Of a stretch of DNA of 64,000 nucleotides, positions 21,291 through 34,183 are shown piece by piece. The stretch is taken from assembly GCF_028640845.1 (NCBI RefSeq), contig NC_080542.1:129292580-129356579 (forward strand). Reading direction: 5' to 3'. The stretch is from Ahaetulla prasina (taxonomy: Eukaryota > Chordata > Lepidosauria > Squamata > Colubridae). The translations under genes and the position numbers were made by a program. The notes under the pieces were generated by a model. The model was not told the DNA's origin. It ran no database searches and saw only the letters and a list, made by a program, of their open reading frames with translations. Each line of letters starts with the position of its first letter. Position 1 is the stretch's first letter.

Positions 21291-23809
21291 TATTGCAAAA
21301 GTTGATCACATATCTTCATTCCTCCAGATATTTTGTAGACAACTGCATGATTGAGAATTGTAGGCAGAAACATGAGGAGAAATTTGGGTTGATTTCTATT
21401 CTTGTTTTGTGTTTTAACAAATTCTTAATCTATAAGAAAATTCATACTCCTGTTTAAAACAATATATTGTTTTAAATAAGCATACTTTTAAAAAGGTTTA
21501 TTATATGATAATGTTGTTCCTATTCCTTCCTGAAAATCTTAAAATTTAGCAATACTGCCCATACCATTGTAAAAGCCATATGGCAATCCATCTTGATTCT
21601 GATCATACCATATTGCATGATGACCCTTTTGTTCAGAAAATTTAAGTAACAAGGAGATCAACCAAACACGTTAATTATTTTGTTTTGGTTCTACATTTAT
21701 AGAAAATATGGCACCTGACATTAAAATGTGATATTTCACAAATAAAGGGCAACTGGTTTATGTGTGTGCTTGTGTATGCACATGTGCATGTGTATGTGTA
21801 ATTTAACAGTGTTCAGACAATATGAATCAATGAAATATACTTAAAAAGCAGTAAGGCCAAGAAATAAAGATAATAAAACAAAGAAATAAATAACTGATGT
21901 CAAATATTCCTTATGGGAGACTGGCAATTCATAAATACTCAGTGAAAAAGGACACTTTAGTTCAGTGCCAAGATATAAAGCAGAGAATTTCATCCTTGGG
22001 TGACTTGAATACAAATGCAGTATTTAAGAATAGTATGGCATGTCCATTATATAAGGTATCATATAAAAATTGATGGTACCAAATATTTAGTTGTAATGTC
22101 CCTGTTGTTCTATTCAGCCTACATTCTAAGAAATTTCAGCAGATACAGCTTTAAATTTTCTGTTTACACTGAGACTTAATAAAAAGAACAAAGAGATGCT
22201 CAGCAGCTCAGCCACTTTATGTCTGTCAATGTGGTCTGTGACATTAACTATAGTGCCATCCTTCCAATTACATCAAATCTGTCCATAATAAGCATCATTA
22301 CAATAACATCTCTTCATAACACATAAATGCTTGGGGGCACAGACTTGTCTAAATGAACAGGGACTTACGCACATAACTCCCATTAGTGTTAATAAGAGTT
22401 GGCTGTGTAATTCCCAAGATATTGGAAAATGTCTATTGTACACCCAGTCACAGACATGAGTTTTAATTATGAGGGTAGAGAATATAGGCTGTAATACTAA
22501 AAACCCTTAAATCTAGTTGACTTCTACATAATATCTCTTCAAAGAGGGATATTCATGAATTTCTTTTTTGTTTGAGATGGGTGATTCAGGATCTTTTCAC
22601 TTACTTTTGAAAAGGGAAAAAAATTTAGTTGCAATCTTGCAACACATTTAATGGCCAGTGTGACCTCAGCATTAATTAAAGACTACCCTGATATTTCTTA
22701 TAGTTCAGTTAAATGTCCCAAAGTAATAAATTTTTAATGCATATAAGAAATAGTCATATTCAATATTTATTTTATCTGGCTTTGCTAAAGAATATTAAAA
22801 ATGGCCTTTCTTTGAAAATAGGAATTTATTTTAGATGAAAAAGGGACTATTCCTGTATAATAGTCTGTCAGCAACAATCTTATTTCTCAGTTTTAGACCT
22901 GATTGAGTGCTCAGTACTTGAAAAATATTACGAATAGAAGATCTCTTTGTTAACAACTGGACAGTAAATATACTATTGTATTAAGATAAAACACCATAGG
23001 CAAAGCTGATATAATACTATTTGACAATAGTAGCCTTCCCACACTTACAAAAGAAAAAGCAAGGTCATTTCACTTAGGACGTTACCTAGTTGAGTAATGA
23101 AATGTCTACAAGCAAACAACCCAGTTCGGAGACCACCAAGGACATCACAAGGTTATTTGTATTACTATTTATTGTGTGCTTATTTCATTTATGTCTTGCC
23201 GGATGTTATGTCGGATGATCAAAGTAGTTGACAATGTAAATGCACCCAAATTAAAAAAATACTAAACACAGTCTTAGATTGTTCCTTAAAATAGTTTCTA
23301 AAATCCTGGTTAAAACTGAGTGTCTTCCCCCCCCCCCCCCCCCCGTAAAATGGAGAAATCAGATCAAATAATACTGCAGAAGGAATGTGCTGCATAATTT
23401 AGAAGTGACCAAGGTGCATGAGCATAGAAACATTCTGAAGAAGATATTGACTAGATAAATCCAGAACAAGAAAAATGGTCCCACAGAAAATGAACTCCAA
23501 ATTGTAAGTATGGCAGTCCTTATTCAATGCCTTTGTAAGGTATGGTTGTAATATCTATTCATTTTGAAACCTGTTCCAACTACTTTTTCCAAATCTCATT
23601 GATGCAAGCATAGATGTATCCATGCAGATTAATATTTAGTTGACTAAAATGATTCAGATCTCATATAGCCAGATTTAGATTCTCACTTTTTATGTTGCTG
23701 TAATTATTTAATTATTTATAATGATTTATTTTAATGATAATAATCGGTGGTACTTAAGAGTCACTACTGCAGAAAGTAGCTCTCCAGTTTATGATCAAAA
23801 TATCAAGTA
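21291..23809. other. No feature except a C18 homopolymer
   Basis: AT-rich intron. A run of 18 C lies at 23327-23344. A degenerate TG-rich patch lies at 21755-21800. Confidence 0.6.
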
Positions 23810-24189
23810 CAGGTAGTTCTCCATTTTCAACAGTTAATTTAGTGACTGTTCAAAATTATAACAACCCTGAAAAAAGTGATTTATGATTGTTTTTCACACT
23901 TATGATCATTGCAGCATCCCAACAGTCACATGGTCAAAATTAAAATTCTTGGAAACTGATTCACATTTATGATGGTTGCAATATCCTGAAGTCATGTGAG
24001 CTTTTGTGACCTTCTGACAAACAAAATCAACAGGGAAGCCAGATTCATTTAAAACCAGCTTACTACCTTAACAACTGCAGTAGGTCACTTAATAACTGTG
24101 GCAAGCAAGGGGTACAAGTAACTTAATAGCTGTCTCACTTAGCAACAAAAATGTTAGGCTCAATCATGGTTGTAATCAAGGACTACCTG
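23810..24189. repeat. CAGGTAGTCCTC-type repeat, near-complete copy
   Basis: The ends CAGGTAGTTCTCCATTTTCA and CAAGGACTACCTG are inverted, with the internal GTGACCTTCTGACAAACAA and ACTGCAGTAGGTCACTTAAT blocks of this family. No matching 8-bp flanks are seen. Confidence 0.7.
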
Positions 24190-24198
24190 CAATACATG

Positions 24199-24678
24199 GC
24201 TTAGGGCCTGGGTACTTACGGGACCGCCTGCTGTTACCACATGCCTCCCACCGACCCGTACGCTCTCACAGAGAGGGACTTCTCAGGGTGCCGTCCGCCA
24301 AGCAATGTCGGCTGGCGGCCCCCAGGGGAAGGTCCTTCTCTGTGGGGGCTCCCACACTCCGGAACGAACTTCCCCCGGGTTTACGCCAAATACCTGACCT
24401 TCGGAACTTTCGCCGCGAACTGAAGACACATCTTTTCATTCGCGCGGGGCTGGCTTAAATTTTATTGATTTTATAATTTTTATTATTAATTTTAAATGGG
24501 GTCTTAGTTTTCTATACATTTTAAATTTTTAGGCTAATTATAATCAGTTTTTTAATCTTGCATTTTATACTGTATATTGTCTTGTCTGTTTTTATTTTGC
24601 CTGTACACCGCCCTGAGTCCTTCGGGAGAAGGGCGGTATAAAAATCAAATAAATAAATAAAATAAATAAATAAATACA
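24199..24678 (+). mobile_element. L2 LINE 3' end
   Basis: GGCTTAGGGCCTGGGTACTT onward matches the L2 ORF2 C-terminus at 45020-45280, then ACACCGCCCTGAGTCCTTCG (24606) with its hairpin and an AAAT repeat tail. The coding part has a frameshift relative to the copy at 20164-20676. Confidence 0.85.
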
Positions 24679-25892
24679 AAAGAATATCAACTGAGACAAT
24701 GGGAATGAACTGCTGTAGATATATAAAGATCAAATCCATGTTCTGGATCTTCAGTTTAAGTATTTTTTCCCTGAATGAAAGTCAGCTGTCCTCAGATTTG
24801 TGAGACCCACAAAGAAATATGATAGAATGAAGCCACAGACACACAAAGAATGAGATGAAGTAGTTGGTTGTACCAAACTTCAGGAAATACTTGTAGAGAG
24901 AAGTTTACTGATTTTTAGCACTAAGAAACAAGGCAATAAGTACTAGAAAAATGTGTATATTAGGAATAAAGCTATCTAACACATTTGCTGTTGCATCTCT
25001 ATATAATACTTTAGCTAGGCATATAAATTTCAAAAGCAGGCTTCTGGAAATGGAGTGGTTTAAAATAAAATTTGTATTTTTCATTCAGTGTGAGCCTTGC
25101 TATTATTGAAAGCAAGCAAGCATCAGGGGTAATAGGCTAAAACATTGTCCTGTTGTGTGACATTTAACAGACTTTTGATCATTTTGCCTCCTGATTTCCT
25201 GTGTTGTGGACCACTGTAGGGTGCTGCACATAAAAGGTTATAGATTAAATACCACACGTAGTCTTCCAATAGCACTTTTGGTGAGAGGGTTATGATGTGT
25301 ACCTTTTATAAAGACCATGATCCCTAGGCATCCCAAGCAAGCAGTCTTTATCTAGAACTTCTAAAAGCTTTCTAAGTACAAGGCAATCCATAAATCTGGC
25401 AGCTTCAAATTTTCACCTATTATTAAGGTATTAACTTTTCACCATTTTGTCAGTTCAGTCAATGCAGATTTGGATCTGAAACTTAACTAGTGCAATCTAT
25501 GTTAAAATACCTTCTAACTGTGAACTACTAATCAATTTATTTTGTGTCTTATAGTTGGTTGTCATCATAGATCACTGCAAAAGAGCACTTGTGATTTTTT
25601 TTTTTGTAAAAACAGAAAAAATTCTTTCATAATGTAAAGGTAAATGTAATAACAAAGTATGAATGTTAATTAACTTGTAGGATATTTTATAAAACAATCA
25701 GAGCAACCATTAGAAAGGATTATCTGTTCTTGGGAACAAATTTAAATTTGGATTCAATCAGAAGTATATTTGTCATTGAATGAGTATAGCACTGGTAATA
25801 TCAGTTCTCATCTTTGCATAACTATACATGTCAATCAGCTTTTCCAACATTGGTGTCAAGCAGAAGTCCTCTCTCACAGAATAGAGGAGACC
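24679..25892. other. No recognised feature
   Basis: AT-rich intron. Confidence 0.6.
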
Positions 25893-25900
25893 CTATAAAA

Positions 25901-26102
25901 CAGGAGTCCTCAGTCCTCAGACTGAGGACTGCAACCAATGTGTAGCCCATTGAGAACTGGGCTGCGTAAGTAGCGCGCAAGAGCGCAAAGCATGCTGATT
26001 GCAAATTTGTGGGATTAGCTTGTGCATGAGAAACCATTCCCTCTCCTTGTTGCCGCCACCCCTGGTACTGGTCTGTGGAGCCAGGAAGATTGGGGACCAC
26101 TG
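25901..26102. mobile_element. hAT-type MITE (CAGTGGTCCCCAA family)
   Basis: CAGGAGTCCTCAGTCC at the left and GATTGGGGACCACTG at the right, flanked by CTATAAAA exactly on both sides (25893-25900 and 26103-26110). The length is 202 bp. The minus-strand frame at 25831-26118 is a by-product. Confidence 0.9.
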
Positions 26103-26345
26103 CTATAAAATAACACACTGAGTGATGTTACATCTCCTGTAGATATTAATATTGATGTATATTTAAAAATAAAAATACAAAACTTTTTTTAAAAAGATTG
26201 ATATACTTGAAATTATTTTTAAAAGTTTAAGATATCACCATATTTTTCTAATGGAAGAACAACCTGCTGAATTTTATTTAAATTATGGCCAGCAGATGAT
26301 TTTGCAGATTTTAATTTGACTTTCAGTGTTACCATGGGTGTATAT

Positions 26346-26377
26346 ACATACATACATACATACATACATACATACAT
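26346..26377. repeat. (CATA)n microsatellite
   Basis: Eight ATAC/CATA units. The poly(Tyr-Val-Cys-Met) minus-strand frame is an artefact of it. Confidence 0.9.
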
Positions 26378-26856
26378 TCTTTTGAGTTCTCTAAAGAATG
26401 CTATGACCCTGAAAAAAACAAAACCCACTATTGATGGTATATATATATTCTAGGATAAGAGTTTGAAAATTACAGGAGGGCATTTATTTTTTTATTGGAC
26501 GTTACAGATATGGTACTTTGAACCAGCTTTTTGCCTATCGAATTATTAAACTATTTGAAGCATTGCAAGATGAATTTGGATTGCCTATAATTGTGAAATG
26601 GCAGCACATTGAATTATAACTTCTCTGAATTGCATAATTTGCACCAGATTCCTTAATAGCATTTAAAACCCATTAATTATTACGGCATGGCAAATGTGTT
26701 TTGGATTATTAAAATCAGTAATATTTCTTTTAGAAACAGTTTAAGAATACTGCTAAGGAAACATGATCATTATAAGGCTATATTAACAGAATCTTGTAAG
26801 TATGAATACACAGATTGCTGCGTCTGTCCTTGTCTTTCTTTTAACTAGGTCTCTTT

Positions 26857-27066
26857 TGATTGCAATAGCAATAGCACTTAGACTGATATACTGCTTTACA
26901 GCCCTCTCTAAGCTGTTTAAAGAGTCAGCCTATTGCCTCCAACAATCTGAGTCCTCATTTAACCCATCTCAGAAGGATGGAAAGCTGAGTCAACCTTCAG
27001 CCGGTCAGAATTGAACTCCTGGCAGGCTGCAATATCTCATTCTAACCACTGCACCATCATGGCTTC
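26857..27066 (-). mobile_element. tRNA-derived SINE (GTGGCACAGTGG family)
   Basis: On the plus strand: GCAATAGCAATAGCACTTAG (3' tail), ACAGCCCTCTCTAAGCTG, AAGGATGGAAAGCTGAGTCA, a B-box inverse and ACCACTGCACCATCATGGCT (5' head). Nearly full length. Confidence 0.8.
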
Positions 27067-27263
27067 TCTTGCCTATCCACTATCCAGCTGTAGACTATGC
27101 TGTCTCTTATCTAACCCTTCCTTAGGTAGTGTCTCTGGGCCCAATTTCCCAAGGCCAATTCCAGACACCATTATAGATATATATTAGTTACTTTACAAAA
27201 CGTTAGAATTAAAATTTGTGATACTTTATAACTGTCACAACATACTGCCATAATAGGCAGACT

Positions 27264-27392
27264 CAGTGGTGGGATTCAACTAATTTAACAACCGGTTCTC
27301 TGTCCTAATGATTTCTTCCAACAACCAAACTTCTCAGAAAGTTAACAACCGGTTCTCCCGAAGTGGTGTGAACTGGCTGAATCCCACCACTG
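27264..27392. mobile_element. hAT-type MITE (CAGTGGTGGGATTCA family), short form
   Basis: CAGTGGTGGGATTCAAC and GCTGAATCCCACCACTG are nearly perfect inverted ends. The flanks are GGCAGACT exactly on both sides (27256-27263 and 27393-27400). Two AACAACCGGTTCTC blocks lie inside. Confidence 0.95.
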
Positions 27393-28489
27393 GGCAGACT
27401 CCATTTCAATTGTATGTCAAGGACTATCTTGTAGTTGGAAAGTAGATTTATGCTCTTGGATTAACATGTGCCCATATTCTGTTTATGAATTATTTATTAA
27501 TGTAAGGGAAAAAAGACTGTATAGTGAAGGTGTAATGTAACAATGAGTCTAAAATTTGCCTGAGTTATTTTCTATCTAATATTATGTTCTTTGTTGTTTG
27601 CTTTGTTGTTTTTGTCCTTTTTTGAATGTAAAAGCAATAAAATAAAAATGTTAAAGCATTAGATCAATTTAACTGATTTATCTAACCTCAACTGAAAGCC
27701 AAGTGAAACAGCAATGGTAACATGATACTGAATATTTAGTACAGTACATGCCAGAAGGGCTTGTCCATATAATCCCTTTAAATTCCTCAGAGGCATATAC
27801 ATATGCTTGGATTCTGTTCAAAACAAAATGGTCTTTTGGTTTGAACTCATCTATATTCTTATGATAGACTATTGTTGCTATCATCACATAATTTTTGGAA
27901 CAGTAATTCTTAGAATTAGTTGGCATTTCCTCCCCTTTCTTTAATGTCAAACCATCTGGAAAAGGCAATTTAATATTTCCATTTTCTATTAGTGAGTCCT
28001 TTAATTATAAAACATGCTAATTCTAACTTCAGTTAGGAAACATGATAATAATTAACCTACTTATCTGAGTTCAGAAGAAATGTCATTAAATACAAATTAC
28101 AACATATGAAGTGAAAACCAGGAGATTAGTCAATGCAAGAACCATAGTTAATTTGGGCTATATTTTCAGTTTATGCGACTTTAGTAAAATCAATGAAATA
28201 TCCCCTTGAAAAGTTAGGCTTTTGTTCCACTGTGGTTACAGAGCAATTATAAAAGATTGCCAGTAGTTACACAAACATCATTTTTATTTCTTGCACATAT
28301 CACATAAATATGACTCACTTTTAGAAAAAAAACAAAACACCAATCATGTACTAATTAGGCTAAAAGCACTACTGTATAAGAAACCCACAAGTTTTTCCAA
28401 ACAAAATTGTTTATCTGAATTCCCTACAATTTTAAACAATACTTCTGGCAACTGCCTGAACAATTCCTGAAGTTTTCTTGGAAAAATGT
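27393..28489. other. No recognised feature
   Basis: AT-rich intron. Confidence 0.55.
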
Positions 28490-28645
28490 TTAGAAATCAG
28501 GAGATTGTAAATTGCCTTAAACACAAAGTGATCTTGGGACAATCACTTTCTCTCAGACCTAAGAAATAAGCAATGGCAAATGCTTCCATGTCAACAAAAC
28601 TGTAGGGTCCAATCCAGGCAATCTCCAGGAGTCAACACTGATTTA
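28490..28645 (+). mobile_element. Degraded tRNA-derived SINE fragment
   Basis: GAAATCAGGAGATTGTAAAT, then AGTGATCTTGGGACAATCAC and TTTCTCTCAGACCTAAG with AAGCAATGGCAAATGC follow the order of the SINE at 19503, heavily diverged. Confidence 0.5.
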
Positions 28646-29206
28646 AAGAGACACAGTTACAGATCAGAAATGACTCTAAAAGCAGTATAAGGAAGACCAG
28701 GGAACAGAGGTTGTCCATCTCTGGTATTCAGCCCGCTGAATGTAAAGAATGTGATATGAATTCCAATAACATTTAGAGAACATTCCAGTGGAAAAACTGG
28801 GGCATAAACATTCTTAGAAAAAGCACATTAATTGAACAAAATAAAGTTTACTGCTGAATAAACACAAGATTGTTTTGTAAATACAATCCCAACAGTCTAG
28901 ACATTTTTCAAAGGAATTTTATATTTGATAAACAGGAAATTCATCTGAGGAGACAGGATGGTTTTTTCATCTATTCTATTCCTATTCTATCAAAGGGAAA
29001 CATTGACCTCTATAATTTTTGTAGCAGAGGTATTATTTCATATGGCATTTTCAAAATTCTGCTGGATTCCCAGTGAGGTATGTATATCTGTTCATGTGTT
29101 AACAGTTTAATAAAAAGGTGGGAGTCGTTCACAATAATGGCTTGATATTTATGGAAGTTATCAGTATAACTTGACATGTCAAGGAGATCTGCTGTGCCCT
29201 TGAACA

Positions 29207-29464
29207 CAGAGGTGGGTTTCGCATAATTTTACCACTGGTTTGCCACGCACCCAAAATGTGAATGTATGTGCATGCTCGCTTCACTTGTGCGCCTTCCGTG
29301 CATGCACGCAGCCTTCTGTGCATGTGCTTTGTTTGTGTGCGTGGCTTGCACACATGTGCATGGCTTAGAAAATGTGGCTAAATAGGACGGCGTAGCACCA
29401 GGGCAGCTGGGTTGCCACTACCAGTTTGTCCGAACTGGTCCACACCGGCTGAATACCACCAATG
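29207..29464. mobile_element. hAT-type MITE (CAGAGGTGGGTTTC family)
   Basis: CAGAGGTGGGTTTCGCATAA at one end and CCGGCTGAATACCACCAATG at the other. The flanks are CTTGAACA exactly on both sides (29199-29206 and 29465-29472). The body is a CA/TG-rich segment with many GCATG words. Confidence 0.85.
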
Positions 29465-29708
29465 CTTGAACACATTCTATGCTGCTTGTTGCTTACTACT
29501 GCTGCATGAAAGGTATGGAAAATCTCTTGGAATCCTGAAAAATGTTTGGGCCCTTTTGGCTAATTCCTCAGAAAGGAAAAGTCATACATTATTACTTCTG
29601 CTTAACATATTTAATTAAAATGTCAGTGAGCTACTCCTTTTAGAGAAATTAAAAAATGAGTATGGACAAGCTATGGTCCATGGATTCATTTATTTAGTGC
29701 CTGTGGAC

Positions 29709-29943
29709 CAGTGGTGGGTTTCAATTTTTTTTTACTACTGATTCTGTAGGCGTGGCTTGGTGGGCATGGCAAGGGAAGCATACTGCAAAATCCCCACTTC
29801 CTCCCAATCAGCTGGAACTCAGAAGGCAGAGAATAGATGGGGGCGGGGCCAGTCAGAATTTTTACTACCGGTTCTCCGAAATACTCAAAATTTCCGCTAC
29901 TAGTTCTCCAGAACTGGTCAGATCCTGCTGAAACCCACCTCTG
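29709..29943. mobile_element. hAT-type MITE (CAGTGGTGGGTTTCA family)
   Basis: CAGTGGTGGGTTTCAATTT and GCTGAAACCCACCTCTG at the ends. The flanks are CTGTGGAC exactly on both sides (29701-29708 and 29944-29951). It contains the TAGGCGTGGCTTGGTGGGCA block shared with 32405 and 42388. Confidence 0.95.
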
Positions 29944-29951
29944 CTGTGGAC

Positions 29952-32396
29952 CCCAAAAGAGGGAGTTGATGAAACAGATTTAGACCAATATAATTTTAGA
30001 ATCTAAGCAGTGAAATCGGTATAAAGTATCTCCATAATGCTTAAAAAATATTTTACTTTTTAATAAATTCTGTCCTCAGAAATTGCTAAAAAGGGGACAA
30101 AAATTCCATTCAGGTTCCACTGGTGCTATCAATGCATCATCATTACAACCCAAGAGATCATTACAGGCTGAAAAGATAACATTAATAATAATAAAAACAG
30201 TGCTTGACTACACAAACACTGCATAATTCAGTAGACACATTGCTTTTTAATAAAGTAAAATATAATGTCTATCAGTTTTGATGTAGAATTAATTAGCATC
30301 AGTCACTAAAGATCTCAGTATAAATGTACAATTTCAAAAAGTCTAGAAACAAATGTGAGTATACTCATAAATCACGACATTCTCTTTCCCTACCTCCCAT
30401 TGAAATTTCAGCTTCAATTTTGGAGAAATATGCAATAAGGTTTCCATCTGTATCTTTTAATTCAGGCCAGATCAACATTTTCATAGCATTCCCAGATTGT
30501 TACATAGCTTGGTTATTAGCAATTACAAACATGGCTCAGTTATTAGCAATGGGATGTCTTTATCCAGTTCATGTAATCTCTGCCTCTTTTATTTATTTTG
30601 GAGGAACAATGAATATGAAACGTCTCTGCTGGACTCTGACATGGTGTTTACAAAGGCAGATGTCTATAGAAATCAAGAGGGGTGATGGGGGAGGTGGAGA
30701 TGTGGGATGCTATTACAGCCACTGAAAATTTCTTTCATCCGAGTTTGACTTGAACTCAAGAATTGCTATAAGTTTTTCTTTTTTCAGAAATACAAAGAGG
30801 AGAGAGTGGGAGGAAAGAACATAGCTACAGACATCTAAAGACTGAATGTCTTTCTTATTGTACTAAATCCAGAAGCTGTCTTGGGAGATAACTTTAGGTC
30901 ATCAATGACACACATAAAGAGCACTAGATAACTAGATTTTCTGTTCCTTCAACCTCTGGGGTACAAGGAGAGGGAAAGACTTGGAGTCTAATGCAAAGGA
31001 AGAAGAAATGCTTCACTGTGCTAATACCGATCTTGCTTGGAACACAGGGTATCTATCTATTATAGTTTTTCATTTCAACATAACTAAACTTAATTGGGAA
31101 AAGCCCGTATCTTAAAAACCTTTTCCAAATATTGGATTAAAATCTTGATTTGTACATGGTTTTCCTTTCTCAGGTTTCTCAGCTTAATGAAATGAGAAAC
31201 AATTGATATTTTTACAGAGTATTAATGAAATGCACCAAGAAGGGGTTTCAAGATCACACTATTGAGGTGCTAAAAAAGCAACAAACAACTGTAATACAGG
31301 AATATTCAAGAATGAAGAATTCAATAATATTTTTTTGCATATTTAGATTTTAAATTTAACATATGATCATTATAGCCTGACATTGTGTTGATACTACTTG
31401 GTGCCTCTGAGAACAAATGGCAGAGTAACATATGACTGAACTTTACTGCTGCTCAAATGAGATTGAGGACAAACCTCTTAAGGTCTCCTTGTTATACCAA
31501 AAACTCAGAAATAAGGACACACAGCTACAGAAGACATTAACCAGAGCATAGGAATAGCAATTCCACTGTGAAAGAAGAATTACTACTCTTAAGTAGCTTA
31601 ATATGAAAAGTACTTTCTGCTAGAAAAAAATAATAATTCTGGAATTTTGTCATCTTGAATAAATTAAATTAGTATGCCTTGTGAAGAAATAACATCAATT
31701 TTAATATTCATAGTATGTATAGGTACATTTAATCTGTATTGTTCGTCCTTGTATTGTTATCCTGCTGTCTAAAATGGAATTATCCATCCATCCGAGCAAA
31801 AGAAGCATTCAAACAGCCAAACAATGAAGATGACAAAGGAGTCAAAGTAATTTTGGTCTGAACTCCCCTAGATCAATTTAGGATTGTAGCTTTAAATTCA
31901 TGCACATTATTTTAATTTGAAGCTTTTACTGGGAAGATTCCCCCCCCCTCAAAAATCAGAATCTTGCACATTTCAAGCCAGTCAAGTTCCCCAGAACTCC
32001 AGTTCAGCAGAGGCCTGTTATCAGGGAGAATGCAAAATATGACCAAATTCAAATTTCCTTTACCAAAACAAATATTAACATAAGAGCCCACAATAAGGCA
32101 GATTAGTTCCTTTATCATCTTATCCCTTGTTGCATTAACAAGTTTTTATTTCCACTTCTTAAATTCATTTTCAATGGTCAGGCAGGCCATTAAATAACAA
32201 ATAAAATAGTTAAACGAAAAACCTTATGATATTTTTGTTTAAAAAGTTTAAACAAAATGCATTTAAAAATGCGAGCCGCCATAAGATGAAATATTTTCTG
32301 AAGAGAAACAGAGCTGTAATTTTACAAACTTTTTTTCTGGGCCCTAAATAACAGCATGATTCAATGGTTTCTAATTACCCAAAACAGAAAAGGAGA
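29952..32396. other. No recognised feature
   Basis: AT-rich intron. The plus-strand frame at 30324-30725 (133 codons) has no domain I recognise. Confidence 0.5.
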
Positions 32397-32404
32397 GTCT
32401 CTAT

Positions 32405-32755
32405 TAGTGGTAAAATCCAATTTTTTTTTTTACTACCAGTTCTATGGGTATGGCTTGGTGGGCATAGTGTGGCTTGGTGGGCATGGCTTGGTGGGCGTGG
32501 CAGGAGAAAGATTCTGCAAAATATCCATTCCTACCCCACTCCAGGGGAAGGATACTACAAAATCCCCATTCCCTCCCCACTCCTGGGGGAAGGATATTGC
32601 AAAACTTCCATTCCCACCTCACTCGGGCCAGCCAGAGGTGGTATTTGCCAGTTCTACAAACTACTCAAAATTTCCGCTACCGGTTCTCCGAACTGCTCAA
32701 AATTTCCACTACCAGTTTTTTAGAAGCTGTCAGAACCTGCTGAATTTCACCCCTG
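32405..32755. mobile_element. hAT-type MITE (CAGTGGTGGGTTTCA family), long form
   Basis: Ends TAGTGGTAAAATCCAATTTT and GCTGAATTTCACCCCTG. The flanks GTCTCTAT and ATCTCTAT are a 7/8 match, 8 bp each. The internal GTGGCTTGGTGGGC and AAAATCCCCATTCC blocks are tandemly repeated, giving open frames on both strands. Confidence 0.85.
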
Positions 32756-32895
32756 ATCTCTATGCTTCCATTCCTTCACCCCTACACCAGAATAGGAATC
32801 TGGGATCCTCAGTGATTTGCAAGGTAGGACATGCTTGGGACCTTGCATGCTATTTCTTTGCATATATTATTATACAAATTAGTATTACTGTATAC

Positions 32896-33470
32896 TAATG
32901 TGCCCTTTTCTGGATTGCCGCCTTGGTGCGGTGAAGAAGCTTTTGAGGCTCAAAAAAAAAGTAGGAGCTAAGTCAAGACAGATAGTGGACATTTCTGTGC
33001 AAATAGAGTCCACTGGAGAAGGAAATGGCAATCCATCACAGTATCCTTGCCAAGAAAACTCCATAGACAGTACCAAAAGGCTAAAAGATAGGATACAGGA
33101 AGATGAGTCCTTCAGGTCATAGAAGAGGAAATGAGCAAAGGGCAATTACAAGTAGATCCAGAAAGACTGAAGTGGCTGGAAGGAACCCTGCCCATTCTTC
33201 GGAAAAACAGGAAATGAAGCTGAAACTTGAATACTTTGGCTACCAAATGAAAAGAGAAGTCTCATTGGAAAATATTCTGATGTTGGGAAAGATTGAAGGC
33301 AAAAGGACAAGAGACCAGCAGAGGATCAGATGGTTAGATAGTGTCCTCAGTGCAATGAACATGAATTTGGGCAAACTCCAGGAGATAATGGCGGACAGGG
33401 GAGCCTGGCATGCTATGGTTCATGGGGTTGTGAAGAATTGGACATGACTTAATGACTGAACAACAGCAAC
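32896..33470 (+). mobile_element. BovB (RTE-clade) LINE 3' end
   Basis: TCCACTGGAGAAGGAAATGG and CTTGCCAAGAAAACTCCATA are classic BovB words. The open frame at 33103-33447 reads SLENILMLGKIEGKRTRDQQ, IRWLDSVLSAMNMNLGKLQE and DRGAWHAMVHGVVKNWT, the C-terminus of the BovB ORF. The 3' end ATGACTTAATGACTGAACAA is present. It is 5'-truncated, with stops upstream of 33103. BovB is shared by squamates and ruminants through horizontal transfer. Confidence 0.9.
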
Positions 33471-34053
33471 AAATTCTACTGCATCATTAATGCTGACTAT
33501 TCACACATGTAACAAATTCAGTGTTCTATATTCACTATTGCATTCTGCTTATAGGGCTTGTCTTCATGGCCAAATTAGGAGAAATGGAATAAATTGTGAT
33601 CTCCTGAGAACATATTCAGGAGAGACTGAATTTTCCTTGAGCCTCTAAAAACACTGAATAAGTATTCCTACTGAGATTTAATGCTACCAGAGATAATGAT
33701 TACCATGCTAGAAAATGTAATTGGTTTATTTATAGAAGAGACAGCTAAATAAATGTGTTACATTTATTTGAAAAAGCAGTACATGTAATTTTTTGATTTT
33801 TTTAAAGGAACTATTTAGCAACTTTTCTATTTATGGCTTAACTCTGCTTCTAATTTCACTATCTTTGGAAATATTATCCGCAACTACTTGGTGGGAGCAC
33901 TGTAATGCGACAAAATAAATGGAATTTAAGCATTCAAATGAGTATTTATGTCCATGCTTTAAATTAGATTTAAAAAGCTTCTCTTTCTGCTGAAAATTGA
34001 CTTAGTCAAACTTAGGCTAGATCTTTCATAAATCATTCTTAACATTTGTAAGC
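33471..34053. other. No recognised feature
   Basis: AT-rich intron between BovB and a MITE. Confidence 0.55.
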
Positions 34054-34183
34054 TGTTGAGATCCGCCTTGGCAACTTTAAGACTTGTGGACTTCAACTCC
34101 CAGAATTCCCCAGCCAGAATGGCTGACTAGGGAGCTGAGTTGAAGTTCATAGGTCTTAAAGTTGCCAAGGTCAGACACCACTG
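34054..34183. mobile_element. Short palindromic MITE (TTGGCAACTTTAAG family)
   Basis: CCTTGGCAACTTTAAGACTT and GGACTTCAACTCCCAGAATT on the left mirror TTGAAGTTCATAGGTCTTAA and GTTGCCAAGG on the right, ending GACACCACTG. It is a nearly self-complementary hairpin element. The left tip is lost, so no target duplication can be scored. Confidence 0.7.

Noticed and set aside
30324..30725. 133-codon plus-strand frame
   Set aside because: No recognisable domain, no repeat match and antisense to NRP1; not enough to call a gene.
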